This document shows, one piece after another, positions 10,586 through 22,019 of a stretch of DNA of 64,000 nt. A program made the position numbers and the translations under genes. How positions within the stretch are numbered: the stretch's first letter is position 1; each line of letters starts with the position of its first letter. Origin of the DNA: Isochrysis galbana. Taxonomy: Eukaryota > Haptophyta > Isochrysidales > Isochrysidaceae. The notes below the pieces were generated by a model. That model worked only from the letters and a program-made list of their open reading frames with translations, did not search any database and was not told the origin of the DNA. The DNA lies in NCBI GenBank assembly GCA_018136815.1, contig CM030931.1, positions 4,470,148 through 4,534,147 on the forward strand, read 5' to 3'.

Positions 10586-11570
10586 GGCAAGAGGGGCAAG
10601 GGCCATGCCCCAGCCTCACCTGCCTCCTGAGCTGTGCTCCCAGGCCCCTGTAGGCCACCTGGGGACCTGAAGAGGGGCCGCAGGCGCGCGCCATGCGCCA
10701 TGGGCCCCCGCCGCAGGGAGGAGAGGAGGAAAAGGGAAGAGGGAGGGGAGGGGGGAGCGGCAGCTCTCCCCTCCGGCAGAAACGTGTCTTCTCGCCCCGT
10801 TTGGGTAAGAGAAGACGGGGGCGCCAGAGCCAGAGCCAGGAGGGAAGGGCCGCGGCTTGCCGCGGCCACTCGCTTCGGCGAGCAAAGATTAGCGCTTCTG
10901 GGCTCCTAGCCCACGAGCGAAGATGGGACAATAGGCTTCTAATAGGTTCTATTAAAAGGTCAAGAGGCCTACCAGACCTGTTACCTGTTAATAGGTAATA
11001 GGTAAAAAAAAACCTTTCAATATTCTCGCCTCGCGCGTGGCTATAGTATAGGCCTATACTATAGGTACCGCTATCGTAGCCACGCCCAAATCATCTCGGA
11101 TCCCTTCCTCTCCCTAGTAACTTAGCTCACAAGTCAGAAGCCAATCATATTCATAATATACATCACATACTCATACATCTATAATATTTGTGGAATGAGT
11201 TTTATTTTGACCTGTTACGGACCTATTGCGCCCTGTCAATAGGTCCTCTCAATAGGAATAGGCCCCCGAAACCTGTTGACCTTGTACCTGTTGTCCCATC
11301 CGGGCCCACGAGTGCCCCCCCCCCCCCCCCCCCTGCGTTGCTTTTACCCGAAAGGGGTTTTCCCCCAGCGTGGGCTCGAGGAGAGGACGTGCTGGGGTGC
11401 GCGGGGTCGGTGCGTGCACTGGGGGGAGGACAAATATCGAGGGGAGGGGGCAGTGCCCCCACCCCCCGATATCACTCGGACACCTGGCTCGTCAGGCATG
11501 GCGGGATTCCGGGACTGAAACGTTATGTCCAATTAGCTAGTGGGGTTGACTAGGATATAACATTATTTAT
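10586..11570. other. repeat-rich, no gene
   Basis: 10600-10690 resembles the C-rich SINE-like repeat (CCTGAGCTGTGCTCCCAGGC). Many 'AATAGG' phrases lie at 10930-11010 and 11220-11280. A 19-base C run lies at 11315-11333. Confidence 0.5.
11007..11090. repeat. dispersed repeat B, copy 2
   Basis: AACCTTTCAATATTCTCGCC is followed by GCGTGGCTATAGTATAGG and, inverted, CTATCGTAGCCACGCCC. It matches 6454-6530 and 29848-29912 and is potentially stem-forming. Confidence 0.65.
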
Positions 11571-12127
11571 TATTGATAGTTGTTGTGCTTCGGGTACGTT
11601 TCCGATCAGTCGTGTGTGTGTGCTATGTGGCTGGGCGGATTGGGGTGCAACGGCTAGTTGCAGTACCGGTACTGACTCTCGTTTCGAGTATTATACTATC
11701 TCCACTTCAGTCGGCCCTCGTGCGGAATGCATTAGCCAATGCGGCTTTCTACGGCACCAACACTTCCAACACCCACACACTTGCCTACATGTCACCAAAC
11801 ACGTCGTTTAATGGCTCACTTCCGTTCGCTACCAACACCATATCCAAGCACAATCAATGCTGCATCATCTCACCCATGAGATTTATCAAAATCGCGTGCG
11901 CTTCTTACAACTGCTGCAACATTGGTTTGATGTTCATCAGTGGCGGTCTTTGCGTCCACGAGCAGTGCGACACTGAGATTTAAGTTACGTGTGTCAAACA
12001 GTGCTGCCGACGAGATGCTAGCCTAGCATGCAACTTGATAAATGTGGTCTACCGAATGCGGCAGACCCCGGGGACGCCTGCGGTGGGGATACCCTCAACC
12101 ACTTTGCGAATGGGTGAACCATTGAGA
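11571..12127. other. no gene assigned; short ORF 11573-11983
   Basis: The frame at 11573-11983 is open for 136 codons but has no recognisable motif and a non-ATG start. It may be the 3' flank of the minus-strand gene that ends at 12128. Confidence 0.3.
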
Positions 12128-14437
12128 TCAGAAGACGCAAGCCACGCATTCCGCACATAGCCTTTCCTCGCTTTCGACGCAATTTACGGTAAACGGCGTA
12201 TCACACATGGCACAATTCCTCGAGGGGATCCTCATAGAAGACGACGCAACATTCCGTGGCTGTGGCGACGGCTGGCCACAAGTACTCCCCAGAGGTGCTT
12301 GTGCGCCGTTTTGTGGTGCCGTCGTGGGCAACACGAACGACGTCACCGGTGCTGATCGGCGCGTCGCATTTGGAGCAGGGTCTTGGCATGAGTTCTGGCG
12401 TTGTGACACAACACATTGTGGAACACTTGCGCGTTGCGGAACCAAGGAAATTGCCTGATGAGAAGAAGGTTTGGCGATCGCCGAATATCTGTCAGGTCCC
12501 ATGAATTGTGGCGGCCACTTTTGGGCCTGATTGCAAGCCGAAATCGGACAAACAGGCTCAAAGACTGGTCTTTCAAGTGATGCTAGGACTTCGCGCGAAG
12601 GCGATGCCCTTGCCTCTGAAGGCGAGGGTGCCGATGAGCCACGAATCGAATGTACCTGCTGGGGACGGAACACGGCACTGGCAATGAACGTGTCTGAATG
12701 ATCTTTCACCGGTATGCTGCTTTCTGCCCCCTCCATCGAAGCTATGGTACGAGCTATGGAGTGATTCCTTGTTGGCCGAGACCCGCTTGGACAGTCAACA
12801 GTTTGCGTTCCTGCCCAACCGGGCTGCTGGGTCCGGTGCCTGGGCACAGCTCCTGGACTATATGCTGTATTCCCAGCTCGCTGAACCACTTGCTCCTGCT
12901 GTTGAGGCCTTGGTGACGATTGAATGTGCGTTGACCTCCCAACTTGCTGCAGCATTGATACACCGGATGTGACCACAGGTGGTGTCACAAGCGATCGTGC
13001 TTGGGGCATCTCTCTGAAATGGGGACCCGGGGATGGAACTGCAACAGATAGCACTCCAGTAGGAGGTTGACATCGTGTTGGCTGCGGCATTGGCGACTGT
13101 GAGGGTTGAGGAAGACGTCTGTCATCCTCCTCGCTTCCCTCAAGTTGGACAACACAGCCTGCACGATTCCGGGAAACCATTGGCGAATGCAGAGGCGCAG
13201 ACGCTGACAACGAGCAACCACAGCGTTGTACGCCCCCGTGACCTGATGGGCGATGTGACTCCTTTAAGACAGCCCCCGAGGACACTGATAGGGGGTTTCG
13301 TGATGCTTGCACCTCCAATGAAGCCATTTGCATTCTTTGGCAGCACCCAGAATTTTCCATTGGGTCAAGCATGTGAGATGCCGACAGACAAGGGAGAACG
13401 TTATCTGCTGACTGCGGTGCCTCGGTGCCGCCGAGTTGGACTTGTATCGATCTCTTTGCCATGTCAACACCATTTCCAGACGACACTCTTGCTGAGTGCA
13501 AACCCACTTTCGCGTTGCCGATGAGTGCGGATTGAGACGGTGGCGTTGTAGAATCGCGCGGAATGACAGCAGATGCACCACGCCTCCTTAAGGAAGGACT
13601 TATGACATCATTTTCCATGGGCAATCTAGATGTATCAGGCGCGGCAAGTCTGCATCCAGAGAACAATGGCGTCGGGGCAGGTTCAGTTGCCGAGGATTTT
13701 GTGTGTTGAGGTATTGAATGTTGTGCCATGCCAGTCTTGGCATGGCTATTCGAGTGCGGGTTTGGTGGAGGTGTCCACGGGGACATGTCGGCGCGTGGTG
13801 TCTGCTTTCTTCCCGGAGATAAGGCCTTGAGCGCTCGAGCTTGGACAGGTGACATCTGAACTGAGCCATTTTCGCCCAGAGGCCTCACGATGGTGGTCTG
13901 TGATGGTAGGCAAGCCCTTTGTTGGTACGTATGGCTTGTGCCATCTGATGCTTGTCCCCCCTCGTCTGCCTCAATCAGTTCGAGCAGATTTGCCGGCACC
14001 GGCAAATTCGAGCTGCTGATGAGCGTATGTGCAGGGACTGCTCGTGTGAAGGCAACCGTGTCGAGGCGGACATGATCAGGAAGAAGTTTCATATCTCCAC
14101 CACATGGCCCAGGGACGCATCCGGCCGTCGCAAGCCTTGCCGATCTCACATCAATCATAGCACACCAAGAGGGGATCTGATACTCTAGACCCATACTATC
14201 AACTCCATCTTGAGCCCGCTCCCTTTCCGCGGTGAGCTGGTGCACGTCTGCGGCGGGCTGCTGTGCTTCGGAGGTCGCGGAGGTTAGCACACCGCCCCGA
14301 GGCGGTGCTGAAGGGGTCTCAGTGGGCGCAGCGTGCGTTTGGATTGCGCGGGCGCCGGAGCTTTTCCTGCCACCAAGTGTCAGCCTGCGTCGCTTCGAGT
14401 TGACCACGCTGTTCTCCTTTTCCTGTGGGGACGGCAT
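12128..14437 (-). CDS. long disordered protein with KEN box and C-terminal Cys cluster
   Basis: Starting at the ATG at 14437, the frame gives 769 residues without introns. The open frame runs further upstream, but that part coincides with repeat-like DNA, so this ATG is preferred. The N-terminus has a KEN tripeptide (residues 6-8) followed by a basic NSKRRRL stretch, a plausible nuclear signal. The body is rich in Ser, Pro and Gln, with several SP sites (for example MSPVQARALKALSPGRK). The last 30 residues hold CAMC...C...CAEC, a possible zinc-binding knuckle. A KEN box is a known APC/C degron, so cell-cycle-controlled turnover is a possible inference. No family is recognised. Confidence 0.6.
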   Translation of the reverse strand: MPSPQEKENSVVNSKRRRLTLGGRKSSGARAIQTHAAPTETPSAPPRGGVLTSATSEAQQPAADVHQLTAERERAQDGVDSMGLEYQIPSWCAMIDVRSARLATAGCVPGPCGGDMKLLPDHVRLDTVAFTRAVPAHTLISSSNLPVPANLLELIEADEGGQASDGTSHTYQQRACLPSQTTIVRPLGENGSVQMSPVQARALKALSPGRKQTPRADMSPWTPPPNPHSNSHAKTGMAQHSIPQHTKSSATEPAPTPLFSGCRLAAPDTSRLPMENDVISPSLRRRGASAVIPRDSTTPPSQSALIGNAKVGLHSARVSSGNGVDMAKRSIQVQLGGTEAPQSADNVLPCLSASHMLDPMENSGCCQRMQMASLEVQASRNPLSVSSGAVLKESHRPSGHGGVQRCGCSLSASAPLHSPMVSRNRAGCVVQLEGSEEDDRRLPQPSQSPMPQPTRCQPPTGVLSVAVPSPGPHFREMPQARSLVTPPVVTSGVSMLQQVGRSTHIQSSPRPQQQEQVVQRAGNTAYSPGAVPRHRTQQPGWAGTQTVDCPSGSRPTRNHSIARTIASMEGAESSIPVKDHSDTFIASAVFRPQQVHSIRGSSAPSPSEARASPSREVLASLERPVFEPVCPISACNQAQKWPPQFMGPDRYSAIAKPSSHQAISLVPQRASVPQCVVSQRQNSCQDPAPNATRRSAPVTSFVLPTTAPQNGAQAPLGSTCGQPSPQPRNVASSSMRIPSRNCAMCDTPFTVNCVESEERLCAECVACVF

Positions 14438-15601
14438 TGGCACCACGAGTCCACGCCGAGCAGCGCGCCGCAGCCTCAGCGGCAAGACACCGCTTCCCGC
14501 CCAACTCGGCTCTCCCTCCCCCCAACTCACCAAGGTGGAATGGAGTATCACAACTAAGTTTATACTTAGTTCACCCGTGGCGGGATGACGGATGGTGGGG
14601 CACGAGCCGACGAGCCTAGATGGTAAAGTATATGGGAAATATGTGTTTACCGTATTTGGCCGGAGGCCAAATACATATGTATTTGGCTGTATTTGGAGCG
14701 CGTCCTGGGATGTAAGATGTAAGCCTCGAATGTATTTGTATTTGCTGGTATTCAAGTATCAAGTATTCAGAATCAGAATGTATTCGTATTTGGCCGGAGC
14801 TGCCGCTGCCGCCATGCCGCCATACATAGCGTGAGGAGGGCAATTACAACATTACAGCATTACAACATACACGGCAGTATGCCGTTTACCTCCCGAGCGA
14901 TCAACTGCCCCATTGCCCCCATTCTTCTGAGTACCAGGCGACAGGCGACGCACCGAGCACCGTGCACCGTGCCCCTCCGTTGCCCTCCACCCCCTCCGTG
15001 CCCTTCCGTGCCCTTCCGTGCCCGTCCGTGCCCCTCCGTCCCTCCGCGCGGTTGTGCGGCTATGGTAATGGTTTTACCGTGTTTGTACGGAGGCCAAAAA
15101 CAACCCGTTTTATTCACTTTTCGCCGTGTTTCAAGTTTCAAGCGCCCTCCCTAGAAGCATGCCGTGTTTGCGAGGTTCCCGTGTTTCTAGAAAAGCCTAA
15201 AACAGGCCGTGTTTGCTGTGTTTGGGTTTGGAGACTCCCCCTGCCCCCTGCCGTGTTTCACTTTTAGGGTGGCTATGTGTTGGGGTGTACCGGTGTACCG
15301 TTTGTGTTTGTGCGGTGCTCCCCATGTGCTGTGCATATGTGCATATCTCCACCTCCGCTGTGGTCCGGTGTGGCTGCCTAAAGGAGTTTGGAAAACCAGG
15401 AAATTGTTTGGTAGAAATCTCAACCAATATGAAAACAAGCACATGCCTGCGATGGAAATCACAAGAGGCAACCACTAGATGTCGACGGGTCCCATTTTAT
15501 TTTGACCTTAAATTGGGAATTCCCAAAAAGATAAAGCGTCTGGTAGAAACTCCACTCCCTCTCCGCCTGCTCGGCGCCGCCGAGCCGACCACGCCTCGCA
15601 G
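14438..15601. other. repeat-rich intergenic DNA
   Basis: It holds the near-palindrome AACTAAGTTTATACTTAGTT (about 14556-14575), which recurs at 33376 and, reverse-complemented, at 63490. The block 14620-14790 repeats the phrases GTATTTGGCCGGAGGCCAAA and 'TGTATTTG'. A looser relative at 15060-15240 repeats 'CGTGTTTG'. No gene was found. Confidence 0.5.
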
Positions 15602-16372
15602 ATGCTGCTCCCTCTCGCCGCGCAAGCGTCTCGTCGGGCTGGATCCGGATCTCATGCTGTACGCTTCGGCTTTGCACGGAGATTGAGCTCTCGTTCGGGT
15701 GGGCGGCGCCACTCCCCGCATGGTGGCTATGGCCACGATGTGCTTGGAGATAACGCAGGCTTTCGCCCAATACAGAGCTCGGCTGCAGAGGGCATCGAAG
15801 GGATCGTCAACCATGGCGCCACCAGCGTGGACAGCTTCTCGAGTAGTGGATTCGTCATCAACGGAATTTCTCTTGCTGGCCCTGTACTGCTGCTACCAGA
15901 ACAATCCTTCATGTTCTCACCAGCCAGTTTGCAGGTGTGCTCCAAAAACCTGCCACAGGTAGACAAGGCACCGCTACAGACTGTGAATCATATCCGTAAC
16001 CTACCTCTTAACTGGACTATGCCACACGGTCTCGCTGCCCTGTCCGCGTTTAGTACCATTATCCGCCGTCCCTAGTGCACCCCATCTCTTACCATATGCG
16101 ACACCCGCTGCTGCATATAGTCTCTGACTCCAGAATCGCTTGATCCACTCCTTCTTCTGAAAGAGAAAACGGAACTCCTCATCATTGGCTGCGGCACACG
16201 CATTGAGCCACTGCCAGTCGATGTTTCAGCGTGGGCATCTCGGCACTCCATTGTTCCGGAGATTCTTGCGACACGGATAGCATGTTCGACGTTCAACTTC
16301 ATGGTGCAAGAGCAACGCCTTGTTGCCGCTGTACTTTTTCCACCCGGTTCGGAATCTCATGGCAGATCTTGA
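15602..16372 (+). CDS. NDUFAF3: NDUFAF3-like mitochondrial complex I assembly factor
   Basis: Two separated blocks match the NDUFAF3/Mth938 family. The first exon, from the ATG at 15602, contains SVDSFSSSGFVINGISLAGP then VLLLPEQS, the family's N-terminal signature. The last exon, 16134-16372, encodes KTELLIIGCGTRIEPLP, then ACSTFNFMVQEQRLVAAVLF and PPG, ending TGA, which matches the C-terminal half. The basic, Ser/Arg-rich N-terminus (FARRLSSRSGGRR) suits mitochondrial import. The splice between the blocks is unresolved: a good GTGTGC donor at 15935 is phase 0, but the acceptor at 16133 needs phase 1, so a small middle exon or another donor must exist. Known homologues help build respiratory complex I. 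Confidence 0.75.
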
Positions 16373-17156
16373 GTGCAAACAGGCGCCGTTCCGCCGCTTG
16401 AAGCGGTTCTAGCTTGTTGAATTGCTCCTTTATTGCACTTTGTGTCTATACTCGCAGCATTGCACTGTTTTGGGCGCCGTCGGTGCGGGCGCCAAGAGCC
16501 TCTTCAGGACGAAGAAATGAGGTTTTCGGGGAAAGCAGCTAAGGACCGACACGGCGCATGGACGTACGCTGTTTGAGGCGCACTGCGCAGGCGGCTCGTG
16601 GTTTGGTGACCCGCAGCTCGCCTATATTTGCGTCGAAATGTTGATCTCCGTTCCCGTTGCCTAGCTATTATCCGTGTGTCCCATGATGTTGGGATTTGCG
16701 ATGGTGAGTGCTTCGCCGCTCGGGAGTTGGAGTGATTTGATGGGAGAGGGGCCCTGAGACAAAAAAAATCTGAAGATTTGAGGGGCAATTATCAGTAAAC
16801 TGATAGGGTCATGGAGCGCGCGCCGCCTCCCTCCCTCGCTGCCGCGGCCCTCGCCGCGATGGACGAAGCAATGCGCAATGCAGGGCACGCCGCTGTTGCC
16901 GAAGCGAGCCGCGCCAGGATGACCCCCCCAGCCAGGTGGGCACAGGAGCCAGCGGGCCTCGCCCGCGCATCACCGAGAACAGCGAGCCCACAGCCTGCAT
17001 GCTAGCAACAGCCAGCATGCAGCACACCCACATCACATTCCACAGCCACACCAGCCACACCGACACCAGAGGGACGCTCCGAGCAACACGCCACACACCA
17101 GCTATCAAGATTTCGAATCAACGGTGTGCGCGAACGCGTGGGGCCGGGCCAGGAGG
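16373..17156. other. gene-free; includes LINE-like ORF1 start fragment at 16811
   Basis: At 16811 the sequence CATGGAGCGCGCGCCGCC opens a 64-codon frame. The same start occurs at 54561 and, with changes, at the LINE ORF1 start at 33400. This suggests a truncated LINE 5' end. Nothing else was recognised. Confidence 0.4.
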
Positions 17157-17395
17157 CTTTGGGGGTTAGAGGCAGGCCCGGAACGACCCGGTCGCGACCG
17201 GCCCGTCGCGCCGCACGGCCACTTGAGGAGCTGCACCTTCAGGCGTCCAAGCGAGGGCGCTTGTCGACGTCAATCGGGGCCATGGCCCTGGGCGTCGGGT
17301 CGGATCGAATCGAGCGATACCTGCGGTGCGAGGGGCCAGGATGGGTTAGTACGAGTGTGTGCGACCCTTAAGAACCAGCGTGCGACCTACTAGTG
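17157..17395. repeat. dispersed repeat C, copy 1 (about 240 bp)
   Basis: It is nearly identical by eye to 52075-52305, sharing GGTCGCGACCGGCCCGTCGC (partly palindromic), GGCCATGGCCCTGGGCGTCG and GGTTAGTACGAGTGTGTGCG. Both copies are followed, about 300-650 bp later, by the same phrase AAAATGAGTGAGTGACCGGG, so they may be two members of one larger element with differing middles. Confidence 0.85.
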
Positions 17396-18028
17396 ACCGA
17401 GAGCGACGGATGACGAATGACGACAGGACGACGGACAAAGACACCCAGGAAAACACCCGACTCTCGCCCCACGACTTTCTCACACAACTCGACTGAAATC
17501 GAACCCAAACACTCCGGCCAGACGACGACGGACGACGATCAGAAGGCGATCTGTCGGCGATCCCGTCTAGAAGGGGAAGCGCACCATAACGGAAACGAGG
17601 GGCAATCCTGCCGCACAGGATTCCAAAAGACTTACCGAATAAGACGAGAGAAGTGCGGTGTGCCTAAGGGGGAGATGCGATGAGATTGCAAATTAAACCT
17701 GATTGCAATCACTGAAGTAGAAGTAGATAGAGAAGCGCGGGGAAGATAGCGAATTAAACCTATTTGCGAGGCGCCTAGGAGGAAGAAAGGTGGGGAAACT
17801 TCCTTCTCTTTCGAGAGAAAGAGAGAGAACGCTCCACAACCCAAGACCCTATGCGTCCAAGCGAAGCTTTTTGACCGAGAACGAGAACGAGAGAATTATA
17901 ACGATAAATGCCGAACGACGAAGAGAAGAGAGAAGCCTAACGAGTGTCGACTCGCGAATGCGACAGCTCCATCGCTAAAACTATAACGATAGTTTTTCTT
18001 AAGTGGTTAAAATGAGTGAGTGACCGGG
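17396..18028. other. repeat element interior or leader, no gene
   Basis: It contains the purine-rich phrase GATAGCGAATTAAACCT (about 17747) and TTTTTGACCGAGAACGAG (about 17869). Close relatives of both (GATAGCAAATTAAACCT, CCTTGACCGAGAAGAAAG) lie at 24820-24900 upstream of a LINE ORF2. This points to a shared transposon leader. It ends at the phrase AAAATGAGTGAGTGACCGGG (about 18009). Confidence 0.45.
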
Positions 18029-18498
18029 CTAATCATGGGGTACTTCGCCCCATGAATCGCGAAGACGCCCCGGTCCTTGAATTTGGTTTTGTATTGGTGT
18101 GCGCACTCCGCAGTCCGCCGAGACTAGGATTTCCCATGGGCCTGATGAGCTCTTGGCCAAGAATTTCGGCTCAAGGTCTACGCCCTCGAGTTTGTTTAGG
18201 TGCGCCACAATGGCGCTTAACGCCTCCTCGTCCCTGATTTTGATGCCACGGTCCGTGGAGGTGAAGGTCATGATGATTCGCGAAAAATCCGTTTGGTATT
18301 CTTGATTCTTGATTCTTGCTCTTGCTCGTCTTCTTGTCCATCTCTTTCTTGAGGGGTTGCCTGAATGCGTCCGTGGGGTGAGGGCCTTCGGGTCAGTGTT
18401 TTGGGTGCTTGGTGAGTCGTTGTGCTTGGGGTGGGGCCCCTGTCGGCTCCCTTCGTTTTGCGTGTTGGCATCCACTGCTGTTTAATTTTAATTAACAT
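18029..18498 (-). pseudogene. LINE ORF1 fragment
   Basis: The two overlapping minus-strand frames here carry AIVAHLNKLEGVDLEPKF and SSSGPWEILVSADCG. These line up with AIVELLLELEGVDPEPDF and SIAGPWHVAVNEDCA of the better preserved ORF1 at 33400-34305. The N-terminal half is basic and Pro/Thr-rich in one frame and the conserved half is in another, so a frameshift is likely. The frame breaks off near 18050 at the junction with the neighbouring repeat. Confidence 0.65.
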
Positions 18499-18811
18499 CT
18501 ATAATCTATAGGTATATAAACTTAGTGCCTTACGCCTTACTCGAACGTATACCTTCGTGTAAGGTAAAGACCAACATGGCGCCTGTTTTTCGGCCTGTAT
18601 TTGACTGCTTTCTTGTATTGCCCCTAAACAGCTGTTTTTTCTCTTTTTCTTGGGCTGTTGGACTGTTTTTCACATGTAGTCTTGAGGCTTGCATCGTATT
18701 GGGACGTACAGTACGCAATTTTGTTGTTGGATTTGACCGCCGATGAACCCTCCAGGGCCCTTCGCGTCTGGGCCGACCGACCGGCGCCGCCCTGTCTGCC
18801 CGCGCGCGCCG
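18499..18811. other. upstream region of PSMB1
   Basis: It is AT-rich near 18490-18520 and then pyrimidine-rich. It probably includes the PSMB1 promoter and 5' UTR. An in-frame ATG at 18743 could add 23 residues to PSMB1. Confidence 0.4.
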
Positions 18812-19983
18812 ATGGCTTCCACCACCACCGCGCCGCAGCCCCTGACTCTAAGCTCCGCACCGACGGCAGGTCGCGGCCCCATGGAGCGTCGATTCAACCC
18901 CTACGACTATAATGGAGGGTGCGATCAATCTCCCTTCAATCCTGCATGTGGCGCGCTCTTGACACTCCCCGCTCTGAGTGGCCGTCAGGACAACGCCAAC
19001 CAGGCCCCTCTTCTTGCTGTTGCGACAGGACGGTCTTGGCAGTGGCTGGGGCGGACTTCACCATTGTCGCTGGAGACACCCGCATGAGCTCAGGTTTTAA
19101 CATTCTATCCCGAAATCAGAGCAAGCTCCTGAAACTGTGAGTGCAGAGACCACCTGCCCCCCCTCCCTCAGTGATATTTCACCCCACCTGCTGTGGTGTT
19201 TAGAGGCACTGCTTTCTGGTGGCGAATCAGGCGCGCTACTGATTTGTCATGTATCGAGCGTGCACAGCTCTGACTCTGTGCGCCATCTGCCTCGACAGTA
19301 CCAACACCACTGTGCTGGCGACGGGAGGTTTCCGTGGTGACATTTCAACCCTGCAAAAACTGTTGCGTGCTAAGCTTGTTGAATACGAGCACAAGCATGG
19401 GGAGGCAATGAAGGTGCAGCTTTGCACACTAGAACGAAGGCATTGACACATGGGGATAAAGCCACTCCCAGTCTTGGATACGGGGACTGGGCTCGCTGCC
19501 CCTAGCGCTCTGTTGCGATCGTGTACATGAGGGGGTTTTGTGAACATATGACCGCGCCTCCCATTCTTGTGCGGTCAGGTACACGCCATCGCTCAGATGT
19601 TGGCCAACACACTTTACGGAAGGCGATTTTTCCCGTATTATACGTGGAACATTCTCGCTGGCCTCGACGAAAATGGAGTAGGATGCGTGTACTCCTATGA
19701 TCCTGTTGGAAACTACGAACGCGTGCGTGTCAATGTGACTGGATCGGGAGAGTCACTCATTCAGCCACTTTTGGACAATCAGTTCGAAAGGCAGCACCAA
19801 CAGTTAGCTGCGAAACCTCCACCGCTTAACGTTGATCTTTCTCTTGCCGACACCGAAGAAATTGTGAAAGATGCCTTCTACTCTGCCGGCGAGCGTGACA
19901 TTTACACGGGTGATACCGTTGAGGTGATGGTCATTACTAGCGAGGGTGTCAGGATTGAAACACACGAACTCAACATCGACTAA
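18812..19983 (+). CDS. PSMB1: 20S proteasome subunit beta type-1 (beta-6)
   Basis: Four exons, 18812-18918, 19029-19136, 19299-19413 and 19579-19983, join in phase at GT-AG introns of 110, 162 and 165 bp and give 244 residues, close to the usual 240. Landmarks in order are [10 protein letters not shown], then [20 protein letters not shown], then [11 protein letters not shown], then [36 protein letters not shown], and near the end [11 protein letters not shown]. This subunit is one of the non-catalytic beta subunits: the mature chain starts before the NGGT and lacks a processed N-terminal threonine. It acts in the inner beta ring of the 20S core. The ATG at 18812 gives the family length; 18743 is an in-frame alternative. 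Confidence 0.95.
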
Positions 19984-20837
19984 GTTGAGTGGGAGCAGGC
20001 CAATGTATGGGCCAGTGGAATTCCTTGTGCGCATACTGTTTGACACATACCGTCACAAGGTGGCGGGTAGGTCCGTTCGGCCTGTGCACATACAATACAA
20101 AACTTGTTAATCGCTTAATATTCTGATTGCTCACGAGCTTTCGGGGGTCTAAGAAGGTGCATCCTGAGGTTCCTTTTTCTCTGGCCGGCACCCCTCCATT
20201 TTGGTGTATAACTAATCCACGTCTGGTCTTTGGACTTTGGAGGGGGGTCGGCCCGTCCGTAGCGTCACGGACCGACTCAGCCTGAGCGGCTAGGGTAGCC
20301 TCGAGAGCGCTGGACCAAGAGTAAGGTTGTGAATAGTTTGCAATCGGAGCCAACACGTTTGAACCTATTAGTGCTCGAGAGCCAACATATTAGATAGTAT
20401 TATTAGTATTAGTGCTTTTGACTTTTGAGGGGGGGTTTTAACAGTATTTGCTTGTTAACATGTTAACAGTACACAGTACAGGTATATGTACGTATTATAA
20501 TAAGGGGCCCTTGCCCTTGACCCTTGAGGTACCCTTGGTTGGTACTACTGAGGAGAAAACGAAAGAAGAGCCGCGGCGTGAGCTGCGGCGTTAGTATAGT
20601 AGTAGTAGAAGACAATATAGAAATAGAAGTCATGTATATTACAAAATAACAGCTTACCACTTTCTACTATTGTATCGCTAGTCGCTAGTCGCTAGACTAC
20701 TGACACAAGTCCAGCATTGGCTTTTTCGGTTTTTCGTCGGCAACCCGACAAGCAGCAACATGGTGAATCGCAAGAGTCAGGGGAGCAGCGCCGACGAGGA
20801 GTTGTTCGAGGTGGACCGCATCAAGGCGCGCGCAAAG

Positions 20838-20990
20838 AAGGTGCAACTCGAGGTTCCATTTTTCACTAAGCTTATGATTGGTCGCCATGGAGGGGGGCCT
20901 TGCGCCACCCCCACTCTCTCGACTCCCCTCATGGGGGGCGAGAACCATCCACCCCCCTGCGATGCCTCTTGCAAGGCTAGGGCTGACCAT
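20838..20990. repeat. dispersed C-rich repeat, partial copy
   Basis: It has AAGGTGCAACTCGAGGTTCC, then ACTAAGCTTATGATTGGTCG and CCATGGAGGGGGG, and ends with a CCACCCCC-rich part. Relatives of the middle phrase precede the LINE ORF1 at 33376 and, inverted, lie at 63490. Confidence 0.5.
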
Positions 20991-22019
20991 TAATAGGCAA
21001 GTTTTTTGGAAACCCATTAGTAGTTTTTCAAGGTCAGTACATTAACAGGTTGAGTTTTTCTCTGGGTGTTAACAGGTTGTTTTAGGGGTGTTAATACCCA
21101 GTTAGTGGCCATTAACAGGTTAAACCCATTACAAGCTGTTACCCCAACGTTGCAATATATGTTCGGGGCGGGGGATTCCATTCCCCTCCCCCCTCCACCC
21201 GCCCCCCGACTCCGGGAGCTGTACCCCCCCCCCTCGCCCTGCGCCCTGCGCCTCCCCCCCCCGACGCCAACGCGATAACGCTAATGAGTATAAGCGCGGA
21301 CCACCATCGAAGCGCAATGCGCCAAAATGGCCAAGCAATTCCTACCTGCGCCGGCGTCGACCGCAGGGGTGGAGCGTGCACACCACCTAGCCATAGCTAG
21401 GCCTTGGGTTCACGACACACATGAAGCCTTGTATGAAGCCTTGCGCTTCTCAAGGTGGGACTTTCATCGACCCCGAGCTATTCCCACATACTCACGTACT
21501 CCCCTCCCTTCCATCTCTTAGCGCCCTGTGTGATGCCCTCCTCAGGAGCCAGGGGCTCGAAGGACACCGATGTCAGGAGATGGGCACGCGCCAAGAGGTG
21601 AGTACATACGGAGTACCTTTATCCGTTGAGCGTCGCTGATCTCTCGTGCTCTCCCTATTCCAGCGTCCAGTGTGTGGTGTGTTGGCGTGTGCCTGTCAGT
21701 GCCTGTGCCTGTGTGTGTGTGTGGGGGGGGGGGGGAGGCAGCAAGAGCGGCGGGCAGAGACTTTAACCGGAAACTTCTTCCGATTCTTCTAGTGCAATGT
21801 CCGCCTCACTCTGCTTCTCTTCCTCCCAGCTTCTCTCACTTCTCCTTGTGTTCTCACGTATTTATTTGAGATCTCCTCTGGACGTGAGAGTGATGCGCAT
21901 GTGGGGATGGATCTCGCGCTGCAACCTCTCGTAGTGTGTAACACGCGCAGTAGTACTCCTCTCATCGCTCTTTCGCTCGTCTTCCTCTCTTCCCTTCTCC
22001 TCGAGGCCATTGTTTGAGA

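Noticed and set aside
9418-10931. Very long ORFs on both strands through 9418-10931
   Set aside because: They exist only because the 18-bp repeat has no stops; flanking parts have no motif and all registers are open.
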